NCBI RefSeq assembly: GCF_030345795.1
Contig: NZ_JAUALB010000001.1
Coordinates: forward strand, 4,828,001-4,892,000
Reading direction: 5' to 3'
DNA: 64,000 nt
DNA from: Micromonospora sp. WMMA1363
GTDB taxonomy: Bacteria > Actinomycetota > Actinomycetes > Mycobacteriales > Micromonosporaceae
Both the position numbers and the translations under genes were made by a program. Every line of letters begins with the position of its first letter. The first letter of the stretch is position 1. Shown here in pieces: positions 52,538 through 60,864 of this stretch. The notes below the pieces were generated by a model. The model saw nothing but the letters and a program-made list of their open reading frames with translations. It was not told the origin of the DNA and ran no database searches.

Positions 52538-54129
52538 CAGCCGCCTCCCCCACCGGTGCGCCCGGTGGCCGCCCGACCTGCGGCGTCAGCCGCCTCCGCC
52601 GCCAGTCCAGCGTGCTGGAAGTCGACGGTGCCAGCCCGGACCACCATGGCCCGGCCGGGCGCGGAGAGCACCAGTTCGCTCGCGGCGTGCAGAGTGGTGC
52701 GCTCGGGCGTGATCTCCAAACGGCTGCCGTAGTCGGTAGCCAGCCGCAGACTGCGCCCGTCGTCGTCGATGACGATCGACTGGCCGGTGCTCGTCCGCAT
52801 CGACCAGCGGCGAGATCGTCCGCCCACGACTCCCGAGTCATACGGCTCGATCGCTCCGAAGAGTGATCCCAGGACGAGCCCGGCGGATGGCTCCCCGCCG
52901 GGCAATACCACCAGGACGGTGTCACCCGGATCGGGCAACGCCACGATGCCCCTGCCGCGACCCGCCCCCGGGGCGGTCACCTCAAGCCACCCTGCGTCCA
53001 GACCGCCGTACGCCGGCAGGTTCACCTGGATCCGGCCGAGCCGGTCCGGGTCGTCGATGTCGGTGACCAGGCCGAGGGTCACCGTCGCCGGTGCGGGCGG
53101 CACCACGGTTGGCGGCGGGTCGGGCGGAGCCGTGGAAAAGTGCGTCAGGTGGCCGTTGGCGTCCACCGTGTGCACCACCTCGGTCAGCACATACACCCCG
53201 GCGACAGGCGTGGCGACCCCGGTCAGCGAGATTCGTCGGCCGGGACGCAACGCGGGGTCCCCGTCGGCTGTCCCCGCGGCGGTGACCAGCGCGGCGACCC
53301 GAGCGTCCAATCCCGCCTGGGCCAACGCGGCCGCCTCGTCGTCGCTGCGGACGGGCTGGTTCAGGATGGTGCGCACACCATCCGCGCCCACCTGCCCGGG
53401 TTCTGGACGCAACGGGATCCGGCGACCCGACCGTGCACGGTCCGCCCGCTGCTCGATCGGCTCCGCCAACCCCGGACGCCAGCCGCGGACGGCCGTGGCC
53501 CCTGCCGCTTGGTCGAGGTTGGTGGAGATTCGCAGCGCGAAGACGTTCCGGCCCAACGCCAGCTCGACGGGATCGCCGAAACCGTCGAGGGTCACCAGCC
53601 GCAGCCGATCCTGGTCGACGGTGACGTGTAGGCCGGCACGGCCGGTGGTCTGCAGCAACAGGTCGAGGTCGTTGTTCCGGTGCTGGAGTAGCCGGTCCAG
53701 CCGGGGGCCGTCGGCCGTCGCGTCCACCACCAGCCCGAGACCCGCGCAGAGCTGGTCGGCGAGCTCCGCTGCGGTAACCGACGTGAAGACCCGTAGCTGC
53801 TGCCGCCTGCGTAACCGGTGCAGCGGGTCGTAGGCCCGCAGCCGGAGCAGGGCCGCACCGTCGGCGGCGTACTCCACCTCGACGCAGGTCACCTCGCCGG
53901 TGAACAGCAGGTCGGTGCTGCCCGTTAGCCACACCCTGAGCGCGGTCCCGGTCCGGGCCCACGGCGGGATGGCGGCCGCGCCCGGCGCGGCGGAGAAGAC
54001 GATTTCGCACTGGGTCGGCACGTCCAGGCGTGCGGCGACACGCATCGACCGCAGCTGTCGCATCGCCGGGACGGGCAGCGGTGCGCCGTCGATCAGAACG
54101 GCTGGCACACGGGGCACGGTGACGCTCAC
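52537..54129 (-). CDS. CIS spike protein, VgrG/gpD-gpV-like (Cis8-like)
   Basis: A 530-aa spike protein. Residues 1-330 match the gp27/late-control-D hub (LFTGEVTCVEVEYAADGAAL, AAELADQLCAGLGLVVDATA). Residues 350-427 are the gp5/OB-fold: GLVTDIDDPDRLGRIQVNLP, then WLEVTAPGAGRGRGIVALPD and PGDTVLVVLPGG. The C-terminal 100 residues continue as a beta-repeat (SIVIDDDGRSLRLATDYGSR) ending in a Gly-rich tail. No effector domain is attached. GTG at 54129 overlaps the LysM gene stop. It is the central needle on which the PAAR-like tip sits. Confidence 0.88.
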   Translation of the reverse strand: MSVTVPRVPAVLIDGAPLPVPAMRQLRSMRVAARLDVPTQCEIVFSAAPGAAAIPPWARTGTALRVWLTGSTDLLFTGEVTCVEVEYAADGAALLRLRAYDPLHRLRRRQQLRVFTSVTAAELADQLCAGLGLVVDATADGPRLDRLLQHRNNDLDLLLQTTGRAGLHVTVDQDRLRLVTLDGFGDPVELALGRNVFALRISTNLDQAAGATAVRGWRPGLAEPIEQRADRARSGRRIPLRPEPGQVGADGVRTILNQPVRSDDEAAALAQAGLDARVAALVTAAGTADGDPALRPGRRISLTGVATPVAGVYVLTEVVHTVDANGHLTHFSTAPPDPPPTVVPPAPATVTLGLVTDIDDPDRLGRIQVNLPAYGGLDAGWLEVTAPGAGRGRGIVALPDPGDTVLVVLPGGEPSAGLVLGSLFGAIEPYDSGVVGGRSRRWSMRTSTGQSIVIDDDGRSLRLATDYGSRLEITPERTTLHAASELVLSAPGRAMVVRAGTVDFQHAGLAAEAADAAGRAATGRTGGGGG

Positions 54130-54914
54130 GGGTTACCTCCGTCCGACGTGCCCGGGACCGGTGACCCGTCACCGGTGGCCGTGCCGGCTCCTGGCAGACG
54201 ATCGACGATCGACGGAATGGACAGCACGGTGCCGGCCGGGACAGCCAGCGGATCGGCGATCCCGTTGCGCTCGGCGAGCTGTCTCCAGCGCAGCGGCGAG
54301 CCGAGAGCGTCGTTGGCGAGCAGATCGAGACGCACCCCCGACCAGCCGGGTTCGCCCGCACCGCCCGCTCTGGCGATCACCGCCGAGCCGGGCGGTACGG
54401 TCGGGGTGCTCGTGGCAGCCAGGTCCTCCTCGAAACCGTCCGGGGCCGTCTCGGCGGGCTCCGCCACCCGAACCAGCTTCAGCCGCAGCCACGAGCGGCG
54501 GGGAGCACCGGTGAGCGTGAACCCGTCGAACCGCTCCGCGATCGCGGCGATGACCCCGGGCACATTCCACGCCTTGCCCCACACCAGTCGGACCAGCGGG
54601 GGGCGCAGCCAGCCGTGCTCAGTCGTGCTGTTCTCCGCCAGCATCCACAGCGGGCGGGTGAGCGCGCGGACGTCGTCAGGGGGTACCTGCGCCTCCACGA
54701 AGTCGATGTCGAAGAGCAGGTCCAGCACCAGGGTCGTACGTCCGCCGCCGGTGAACACCAGTGCGTCGTCGGCCAGCCCGACACCCGTCAGCTGTCCGTC
54801 TTCGGCGCCCCGGGGGCGCACCCCGGCCAGCCTGGCGACCCGCACGGTCTCCGGATTCAGCAGGCAGTCGACCCGGGTGCCGGAGCCGTCGATGAGGAAG
54901 GCGACGCGTTCCAT
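54126..54914 (-). CDS. CIS LysM-containing baseplate/inner-tube adaptor (Cis7-like)
   Basis: A 262-aa protein equivalent to the CIS tube-initiator with a C-terminal LysM. The N-terminal VAFLIDGSGTRVDCLLNPET and LVLDLLFDIDFVEA match the family opening, and RPPLVRLVWGKAWNVPGVIA is its conserved central strand region. A LysM-like repeat (LRWRQLAERNGIADPLAVPA, about residues 210-230) follows. LysM in these proteins probably contacts the spike, not peptidoglycan. ATG at 54914 overlaps the preceding gene by 1 bp. Confidence 0.85.
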   Translation of the reverse strand: MERVAFLIDGSGTRVDCLLNPETVRVARLAGVRPRGAEDGQLTGVGLADDALVFTGGGRTTLVLDLLFDIDFVEAQVPPDDVRALTRPLWMLAENSTTEHGWLRPPLVRLVWGKAWNVPGVIAAIAERFDGFTLTGAPRRSWLRLKLVRVAEPAETAPDGFEEDLAATSTPTVPPGSAVIARAGGAGEPGWSGVRLDLLANDALGSPLRWRQLAERNGIADPLAVPAGTVLSIPSIVDRLPGAGTATGDGSPVPGTSDGGNP

Positions 54915-56506
54915 CAGTCACCCGCCTGTTCCCGGTCCAGCCGGCGCAGCTGGTTCGGATCGGTGGCAGGGCCAGCCGGCAGCCGCAGCTCGGGGTCGTC
55001 GGGCAGCGCCGGCCACACGTCGAGCCGGTCCGGGAAATCGCGGACAGCCGGTGACGCTCCAGCCGCGCTGTGGTGCGGCATGGAGAACCCGGCATGCGGG
55101 GTGGCGGGCCCGTCGGCCGGCAACTGAGGCCAGGGAAGGACCGAAGCGGTCCCCGACGGGTCGGTCGGGCCCACCCACCGGTTCCCCGGGGCGCCGTCGT
55201 CACCACCGTGACGGGTCAGCGCGATCGGCGGGACGACCGCCGGCCAGGCAGGTAAGTGGCCTTCCCACCGTCCGGTCCGCTTTCTCCCGGGTCGCCACCC
55301 ACCACCGTTCCCGTTTCCATCGGTGGATGCGTCGGGCTGCGCTTCGGCAGCCCGGCCCGAACTGCCGTCTGTCCGCTCGGCCCTGACCGCCGGCAGCTGC
55401 CCAGCGACTCCGGTTGAACAGGTGCCGAGGACCGGCGGAGAGCTGCCCCAGGGTGGCGCGTCGCCGGTGGGCGGCGTCTTCGAGGGCAGCGCCCCGCCAG
55501 CGCCGGCGGAGTGCCTGCCTGCGCCGTGTCGGCCCGTCGGGTCGGGCAACGGCCCGCCGATCAACGCCGTGCCCGGCTCGGTGTGAGAACGGCTCGGGTC
55601 GGGGACTCCACGCTGGCGGAGAGCGCTGTTCGGCGTTGGCTGCGCCGCAGCCATCCAGCTGGCTACCCGGTCGGGCGCTGTGCTGGCGCGTTCGGTGGGG
55701 TATCTGTGCGACAACCCGGGTGGGCACATCGCGCCCGGGAGGGTCGGGCTCGTGCGGGCGTTCGAGCCTGCCGGCGCCGGTCCGCGGTCACCAATGGCAG
55801 GAGACGGTGGGGATGCCCCGACCGGTGCGGCCGCCTGGTCGACGATCGGCGCTGCGCGTCGCGGGTTACCCGGGGCGGTCACGGCGTTGCGCCGGTTCCG
55901 CGGCTCGGGGGCGGGCGCCGCGACCAGTTCGGCGGGTTGTGCCTGGACCAGGCGGAGCCGGTGCCCGAGCCGAGTGCCGGCGGTACCGGGCGAGGACGGG
56001 TCGTCCGCTGGGCGGGTGCGGCCGGCCAGCCGGGCGAGCCGGTCGGTGATCCGGGTGGCCGCCCTCGACCACTCGGTGCGGTGGGTGGCACCGGCCGTGG
56101 CGGCGCGACCGGTGGTTGTCACGGACCCGGTGTCCTCACCCGCCCCGTCGGGCACACCCGCTGGCGTCGCTCGGCAAGCCTGTCCGGCGACGACGCCCGA
56201 AATCCCGGCCGCCCGCTCGCGTCGGGGGATCCTCGTGCCGGTTGTGTGCCTGGCCGACGGGTCCGGGACAGGTGTGGACGCCTGGCCGACGGTCGGTGTC
56301 GCGGTGAGACGCGGGTCACGCAGCAGCCCGGGAGCATACGCCGCGACCAGGCGGAGCCAGTGCTCGGGTGGCCCGACAGCCCAGGACGGAACGGGTGGGC
56401 CGGCTGCGGGGCGCGCGCCTTCGATCGCCTGGGCGAGCCGGTCCGCGGCCCTCGCCACGGCACGTAGTGCCCGGGCGAGCCGTTCACGAGGTCGCGGCGG
56501 GTGCAC
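54914..56506 (-). CDS. 530-aa disordered Pro/Arg/Gly-rich protein in CIS operon
   Basis: Unrecognised. It lies between tube and LysM genes with 4-bp gap and 1-bp overlap, so is certainly part of the operon. Both ends look constrained: residues 1-65 (RERLARALRAVARAADRLAQ, then WAVGPPEHWLRLVAAYAPGL) form helices, and the last 45 (FPDRLDVWPALPDDPELRLP, then LRRLDREQAGD) look like a conserved docking tail. The 400 residues between are low-complexity Pro/Gly/Ser/Thr/Arg with no predicted structure. Candidates are a tape-measure substitute, a cargo or a scaffold. GTG at 56506. No homologous function is known to me. Confidence 0.7.
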   Translation of the reverse strand: MHPPRPRERLARALRAVARAADRLAQAIEGARPAAGPPVPSWAVGPPEHWLRLVAAYAPGLLRDPRLTATPTVGQASTPVPDPSARHTTGTRIPRRERAAGISGVVAGQACRATPAGVPDGAGEDTGSVTTTGRAATAGATHRTEWSRAATRITDRLARLAGRTRPADDPSSPGTAGTRLGHRLRLVQAQPAELVAAPAPEPRNRRNAVTAPGNPRRAAPIVDQAAAPVGASPPSPAIGDRGPAPAGSNARTSPTLPGAMCPPGLSHRYPTERASTAPDRVASWMAAAQPTPNSALRQRGVPDPSRSHTEPGTALIGGPLPDPTGRHGAGRHSAGAGGALPSKTPPTGDAPPWGSSPPVLGTCSTGVAGQLPAVRAERTDGSSGRAAEAQPDASTDGNGNGGGWRPGRKRTGRWEGHLPAWPAVVPPIALTRHGGDDGAPGNRWVGPTDPSGTASVLPWPQLPADGPATPHAGFSMPHHSAAGASPAVRDFPDRLDVWPALPDDPELRLPAGPATDPNQLRRLDREQAGD

Positions 56507-56510
56507 TGCC

Positions 56511-56963
56511 TCACTCCCGATCCAGGCCGTCGTAGGCCAGGGTCAACGCCTCGACGGCGATCTCCTGGGCGAGGGTGTTGAGGTGGGCGCCCCGCCACTG
56601 AGTCGGCCAGGCGTTGATCAAGTTCCAGCGCATGACCTCGGTGGTGCCGGTCGGGTCGAGTAGGACGATCGAGACGTTGCGCCTGGTGACCGTTCCCTTG
56701 GCGATGGCGTTGACCCAGTCCCACAACACACGCGAGGAGGTGAGCCCGTAGCGGAGGGTGACCGGTGTGTAGTCGGCCTGACCCGGCACCGTTCGAGTGT
56801 GGTCGTTGCCGGCCTCCCGGTAGCGCAGCGTTCTGATCGTCACCTCCAGGCCGCTGACCTCGGTGAAGTGTCCGTTGGTCACGCCGTTGATGAGCAGCTT
56901 GAAGGTGTACGCCCGGTACGGGTCGACAGGCGTACCAGGTTGCGGTGTGGCCGTGGTCGGCAT
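56511..56963 (-). CDS. CIS inner tube protein (Cis1-like)
   Basis: A 150-aa tube protein of the T4 gp19/phage tail tube family. PYRAYTFKLLINGVTNGHFTE, VSGLEVTIRTLRYREAGNDH, RTVPGQADYTPVTLRYGLTS, and the C-terminal EIAVEALTLAYDGLDRE are the family blocks. This protein stacks as hexameric rings through which cargo passes. It starts 1 bp after the sheath stop on the same strand. Only one tube gene is present in the locus, whereas many eCIS have two or three paralogues. Confidence 0.92.
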   Translation of the reverse strand: MPTTATPQPGTPVDPYRAYTFKLLINGVTNGHFTEVSGLEVTIRTLRYREAGNDHTRTVPGQADYTPVTLRYGLTSSRVLWDWVNAIAKGTVTRRNVSIVLLDPTGTTEVMRWNLINAWPTQWRGAHLNTLAQEIAVEALTLAYDGLDRE

Positions 56964-56964
56964 C

Positions 56965-58299
56965 TCAGCCTCCAGTCGTCTCGGTCTCGGTGCCGCCAGG
57001 CCACTGGCTCAGCTTGAACACCACGAACTCCGCGGGCTTGACCACCGCGATGCCGATGAGCGCGACCACCATGCCGGCGTCGCGGACGTCGGCCGGGTTG
57101 GTCTCCTCGTCGCACTTGACAAAGAACGCCTCCTCGGGCGTCCGCCCGAGCAGCGCGCCATCCCGCCACACCCGGGTAAGGAACGCCCCGATGTCCCGGC
57201 GGATGGAGCGCCAGAGGGTGCTGTCGTTCGGCTCGAACACCATCCACCGGGTGCCGCGGGCGATTGACTGTTCGATTTCGATGGTGAGTCGCCGGACGTT
57301 CAGGTAGCGGAACTCACTGGCCTCGGCGGCGAGCGTGCGGGCACCCCAGACTCGGATCCCCTCGTCCGGGAAGAAGCGGATCACGTCAACGCCTTTCGGG
57401 TTGAGTACGTCCTGCTCCGACCGGGTGACCCGATGGGCCAGGTCGACCGCGCCACGGACCGGCTCGTTCGCCGGGGCCTTGTGCACCCCGCGTTGGGCAT
57501 CGGTGCGGGCCCAGATGCCGGCCACATGACCACTCGGCGGTACGTACACGAGCTTCCCGCCGATCGGGTCGCGGACCAGGAGCCAGGGGAAGTAGAACGT
57601 GCCGAAGTCGGACTGTCGCGGCCGGTACGCGGCCGGCTCGGCGACGGTTTCCTCCTCACCGTCGCCCGCGCTTCCCGATGTGACGGCACTCGATCGGGAC
57701 GCCGGTGCTCGGGACGGGGAACCCTCGGAGTCGGTGGGGTCAGGATCCGGTCGAGACCCGGCATCGCCGGGTGGCTTCGTGCCGGCCGGCCGGGTCGCTG
57801 GCGTACTACTGGCAGTTCCGACGCGGGTCAACGCCGAGATGTCGTTGACCTTCAGCGGCGGGTCGCAGATCGCCACCATGGTCCGCGTCTTCTCGGCGAG
57901 GGCGAGGAGCGCCTCGTGCGAGACCGGATCGGAGAAGCCGGGCGCGGCCACGATGGAGATCTCGTCGATCGGCTCCAGCAGTTCCAACCCGGCCCGACCC
58001 GTGCCGGTTCCGGTGACCTGGCCGTCTTCCCCAACGTTGACGACCCAGCAGCGTCGGCCACCGTTGTCCATGTAGCCGTAGACCGCCTGCGACAACGCGG
58101 TGCCTCGCGGGTGGTCGCCGCTGGCGTAGAGTCGCAGGAACTCCGACCAGTTGTTGACCGGTATCGCCCGGTTGACGTGCGCGGACCGATCCGGGGCGAT
58201 TCCGACGAAGGCGGCGGTGCTGGTGCCGACCGGGCCGATTGGCCGCGCGCCGCTAGGGACTTCCTCGACATAGATGCCGGGAGAGAAGTAGTCGGGCAT
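56965..58299 (-). CDS. CIS contractile sheath protein (Cis2-like)
   Basis: A 444-aa phage-tail-sheath protein whose contraction drives the tube. The N-terminus PDYFSPGIYVEEVPSGARPI, the interface motif TAAFVGIAPD, and the C-terminal domain with ARTLAAEASEFRYLNVRRLT, FEPNDSTLWRSIRRDIGAFL and PAEFVVFKLSQ are the conserved sheath blocks. A 65-residue Pro/Ser/Asp-rich loop at about 160-225 interrupts the middle domain and would face outward. Single sheath gene. ATG at 58299 follows GAGGAGGAACTG. It is the highest-confidence marker that this is a contractile system. Confidence 0.95.
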   Translation of the reverse strand: MPDYFSPGIYVEEVPSGARPIGPVGTSTAAFVGIAPDRSAHVNRAIPVNNWSEFLRLYASGDHPRGTALSQAVYGYMDNGGRRCWVVNVGEDGQVTGTGTGRAGLELLEPIDEISIVAAPGFSDPVSHEALLALAEKTRTMVAICDPPLKVNDISALTRVGTASSTPATRPAGTKPPGDAGSRPDPDPTDSEGSPSRAPASRSSAVTSGSAGDGEEETVAEPAAYRPRQSDFGTFYFPWLLVRDPIGGKLVYVPPSGHVAGIWARTDAQRGVHKAPANEPVRGAVDLAHRVTRSEQDVLNPKGVDVIRFFPDEGIRVWGARTLAAEASEFRYLNVRRLTIEIEQSIARGTRWMVFEPNDSTLWRSIRRDIGAFLTRVWRDGALLGRTPEEAFFVKCDEETNPADVRDAGMVVALIGIAVVKPAEFVVFKLSQWPGGTETETTGG

Positions 58300-58330
58300 C
58301 AGTTCCTCCTCGGGAAAAGACCGCGAACCG

Positions 58331-59020
58331 TCAATGGGTAGGGGCTTGGCAGACGATCACGTGCTCGGGTTTTCCGGGGGCGAGTTCGGTGACGTCGACG
58401 CGACCCCGGCAGAGCAGGCGGATCCGCACGGGGCGATCCGGTTGGTCGGGGTCGAGCGGGACTCCGGCCAGCCGGAAGCGGCCGTCCGCATCGGTGTACG
58501 TGGCCTGCCCGGTGGCTTCGATCTCAACCCGCACCGCCGCGAGCGGCTGCTGCCGCGGCCCGACCACCCGACCGGCAAGCGTGCGCATGTCGACCTGCCG
58601 CACACGCAGCTCCTCCAGCACGGGTGGGACTGGCGGCTGTGGCCGGGCGATCTGTGCGGGCACGTCCACCAGCACCGCAGGCCGAGGCGCGACGCCGAAG
58701 ACTCGCCACAGTGCCGGGTCGCCAGCCGTGAGCCTCACCTCCGGCTCGCCGGCGGATGCGGCGGCGGCGATCACCCGGTCCAGTCGGGACAGGGCGGCCG
58801 TTCCGGTCCCGCAGACCAGCAGCCGGACCACGAGGCGATACGGATCCCGTCCCGTCCCGCCCCGGGTCTGCAGGACCGACCGTAGTTCCAACGGCCACAG
58901 GACGAGGCCGTCTCCGTCATTGCGAGGCATGTCGATCGGAACGGGTTCTCCCACCGTGTCGGTCAGCCAGGCCGCGACGTTCGTGACAGCTGCCTCGATC
59001 GAGCCGTACCTGGTGTGCAT
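58331..59020 (-). CDS. CIS cap protein, Pvc16/DUF4255-like with carboxypeptidase-regulatory domain (Cis16-like)
   Basis: A 229-aa protein. Residues 1-135 match the DUF4255/Pvc16 N-terminal domain (SIEAAVTNVAAWLTDTVGEP, LELRSVLQTRGGTGRDPYRL, RLLVCGTGTAALSRLDRVIA) that caps the tube or sheath. Residues 140-225 form a carboxypeptidase-regulatory/CNA-B-like Ig fold (TLAGRVVGPRQQPLAAVRVE, TYTDADGRFRLAGVPLD). The fused Ig domain is a familiar extra in some eCIS. ATG at 59020 follows GAGAGGGG. It precedes the sheath gene by 31 bp. Confidence 0.85.
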   Translation of the reverse strand: MHTRYGSIEAAVTNVAAWLTDTVGEPVPIDMPRNDGDGLVLWPLELRSVLQTRGGTGRDPYRLVVRLLVCGTGTAALSRLDRVIAAAASAGEPEVRLTAGDPALWRVFGVAPRPAVLVDVPAQIARPQPPVPPVLEELRVRQVDMRTLAGRVVGPRQQPLAAVRVEIEATGQATYTDADGRFRLAGVPLDPDQPDRPVRIRLLCRGRVDVTELAPGKPEHVIVCQAPTH

Positions 59021-59050
59021 CGCGGACCGCCCCTCTCCCGCTGCTCGCCG

Positions 59051-59395
59051 CTAAATCCACGAGCGCAGATACCGCGGGACCCGGCCTTTGGCGAGGTCCG
59101 CCGTCGACGGTTCCGTGGCCCGACGGTTGCCGGGGGGCAACTGGTTGATGCCCAGCGAGGCGACGAAGATGATCAGTGCGTTGACGAACGCGACAACTGC
59201 CTTCTCGATGCCGGCGCCGTCCACGACCACGGCGGTCATGTAGGAGAGCACGAGCGCCAGCAGCCCGGCGATCCATTTGCGGAATTCGTCGCGGTCGACG
59301 CCTATCCACGCGCCGATGGCGTTCGTGCCTGCCCAGGTGACGATGATGGCGCCGGCCAGGCCGAGTAGGGTGCCGTATGCGAAGAGGCCTTCCAT
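59051..59395 (-). CDS. Three-helix membrane protein at head of CIS operon
   Basis: A 114-aa protein with three hydrophobic segments (LLGLAGAIIVTWAGTNAIGA; WIAGLLALVLSYMTAVVV; VVAFVNALIIFVASLGI) and a soluble basic tail of about 30 residues (AKGRVPRYLRSWI). Size and topology recall holins or small membrane adaptors, but there is no holin signature. ATG at 59395 has GAAGGA 8 bp upstream; the ATG at 59404 overlaps the previous stop (ATGA). Position just before the cap and sheath genes suggests it helps place the particle at the membrane or release it. Confidence 0.7.
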   Translation of the reverse strand: MEGLFAYGTLLGLAGAIIVTWAGTNAIGAWIGVDRDEFRKWIAGLLALVLSYMTAVVVDGAGIEKAVVAFVNALIIFVASLGINQLPPGNRRATEPSTADLAKGRVPRYLRSWI

Positions 59396-59400
59396 GGCAA

Positions 59401-60216
59401 TCATCCTTCGCTGGTCGAGGTGGGTTTTGTCGGGGGTGACGTGGCGGGTGGTCCGCCGCTGCCCGGGGTCGGACCGGTCTGCTGCCCTCGCCGCCGGAAC
59501 AGCCGGAGACCGGCCAGCGCGACGGCCGCCAGCAGGATCACGGCGCCGGCGATGACCAGCGCCCACCAGCCCCAGCCCCAGCCGGAGGATTCGGTACCGG
59601 TGTCGGCGGCCTTCGGGCACGCGGCGGCCGCGGCGGAGGCGCATGCGACGGCGGTAAGTGCGGACGGTTTCGCGTCGTCGGCGGCGTACTGCCAGGTCAC
59701 TGAATTGCCGTTCACCGTTCCGTTGGTTTCGATGACGCGACCCGGAAAGGTGAGCGATATCTCGATCGAGAGCGCGGTCAGCGATTTGCTGTGGCTCTCG
59801 GACGAGGACAGGGGAAAGCTGAACTTGTACTCGTTGCCATCACGTTTCAGGGTCAGGGCGTCGGGCCATATCCCCGCAACCGGTGTGTTCGAGTATTTGA
59901 CCTGCGTGCCGCGGAATCCCGGCCGGGAAAATAGGGTTCCGGCCGGAGGCCTGGGGTAGTTCTCTACTGCTTTCGCCAGTTCGATTAACTCGACGGATCC
60001 AGCCGGGAGTGACTGCGCTTCTCTAGGCGGTAACGAGCGTCTGATGTCGTACTGGCTGAGGTAGGAGTCATCGAAGTACAGAAGAAGTTGGCCGTCGACG
60101 GTTTCGTCCTCGCGGGCATCCAGCCCCATGCGCAGATGTGCGCCGCAGCCGGACAGGGCGGCGACCAGTGCCAGGCAGATGGCCGTGCGGGCTATCATGG
60201 TGCGAGGGTTTCTCAT
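59401..60216 (-). CDS. LppM-like lipoprotein with C-terminal TM helix
   Basis: A 271-aa exported protein. Signal peptide ends in the lipobox ALSGC with Cys24 as the lipidation site. The following domain (GLDAREDETVDGQLLLYFDD, GFRGTQVKYSNTPVAG) resembles the LppM/DUF3153 fold of actinobacteria. A second hydrophobic segment (WALVIAGAVILLAAVALAGL, about residues 220-240) and a Pro/Thr-rich tail follow, so the protein is held at both ends of its domain. ATG at 60216 follows AGAGGAAAATC. It is coupled to the 3-TM gene (TGA at 59401-59403) and so heads the CIS operon. Confidence 0.75.
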   Translation of the reverse strand: MRNPRTMIARTAICLALVAALSGCGAHLRMGLDAREDETVDGQLLLYFDDSYLSQYDIRRSLPPREAQSLPAGSVELIELAKAVENYPRPPAGTLFSRPGFRGTQVKYSNTPVAGIWPDALTLKRDGNEYKFSFPLSSSESHSKSLTALSIEISLTFPGRVIETNGTVNGNSVTWQYAADDAKPSALTAVACASAAAAACPKAADTGTESSGWGWGWWALVIAGAVILLAAVALAGLRLFRRRGQQTGPTPGSGGPPATSPPTKPTSTSEG

Positions 60217-60338
60217 GATTTTCCTCTTCTTTCGACACCCGCCGGCGGCGAGTACTTCCGACACCGGCTGGCGTCGAGCCAGGCCGTTGCCGGCTGATCG
60301 TCGCGGGACCTCTAGGTGCGTGACCCGGTGATGTCGGT

Positions 60339-60821
60339 TCAGCAGGCCAGCGGATGGGTGCGTTCCCCTTGACTACTGTTGCGTGTCAGCCGCTTCATGT
60401 TGCTTCCCTCTGCCTGTGGGTGTTGGTTGTGGCGGACTGGAATGTTTGATTCGGTGGGTCGTGAGGCGGGCGCACGGTTTGTGGCGCCCTCTTTCTTTGC
60501 GAGGCCCTCGACAATGAGATTGGCAAGACGTCCACGGGCGGCTGTCTCGTCGGCCACCCGCCGCCAGAAGCCGCAGATCGCCTCCGCCGCAGCAGTCGGT
60601 TCCAGACCGCACACTGTGCGAATTTCGGGCAACGACATACCGATGCGGCGTAACCGGGCGATCAGTCGCGCCAATTCGATCTGCTCCGGGTCGTAAAGCC
60701 GATACCCCGACTCGGGATCAACCGCCGCCGGTGGTAGTAGCCCCAGCTCGTCGTAGTGGCGCAGCGCCTTCGGTGTCAAGCGTGTTGCCTTGGCGAACGC
60801 CCCAATTGTCAGACGCTCCAC
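60339..60821 (-). CDS. MerR-family regulator next to the CIS operon
   Basis: A 160-aa protein with a MerR HTH (LTIGAFAKATRLTPKALRHYDELGLLPP, given here in two halves across residues 4-31), wing (GYRLYDPEQIELARLIARLR) and dimer helix. After about residue 110 the sequence becomes polar and Cys-poor, so the effector-binding domain is short or absent. Start is GTG at 60821 with GAGGAGGCC. A palindromic operator lies at 60872-60892. An in-frame ATG with a strong binding site (AGAGGGAAGCAAC) near the end could make a separate 19-residue peptide MKRLTRNSSQGERTHPLAC. The lipoprotein gene of the CIS operon starts 122 bp downstream, a plausible target. Confidence 0.8.
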   Translation of the reverse strand: MERLTIGAFAKATRLTPKALRHYDELGLLPPAAVDPESGYRLYDPEQIELARLIARLRRIGMSLPEIRTVCGLEPTAAAEAICGFWRRVADETAARGRLANLIVEGLAKKEGATNRAPASRPTESNIPVRHNQHPQAEGSNMKRLTRNSSQGERTHPLAC

Positions 60822-60864
60822 ATCGGCCTCCTCGTCGTACTGCTCGACAACGAGTCACGTTCAA

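Noticed and set aside
54126..54914. Peptidoglycan hydrolase (because of LysM)
   Set aside because: No catalytic domain accompanies the LysM, and the N-terminal part matches the CIS adaptor family.
45979..60216. Type VI secretion system or intact prophage
   Set aside because: No TssJLM membrane complex, ClpV, terminase, capsid, portal or integrase genes; gene content and order fit an eCIS-like locus.
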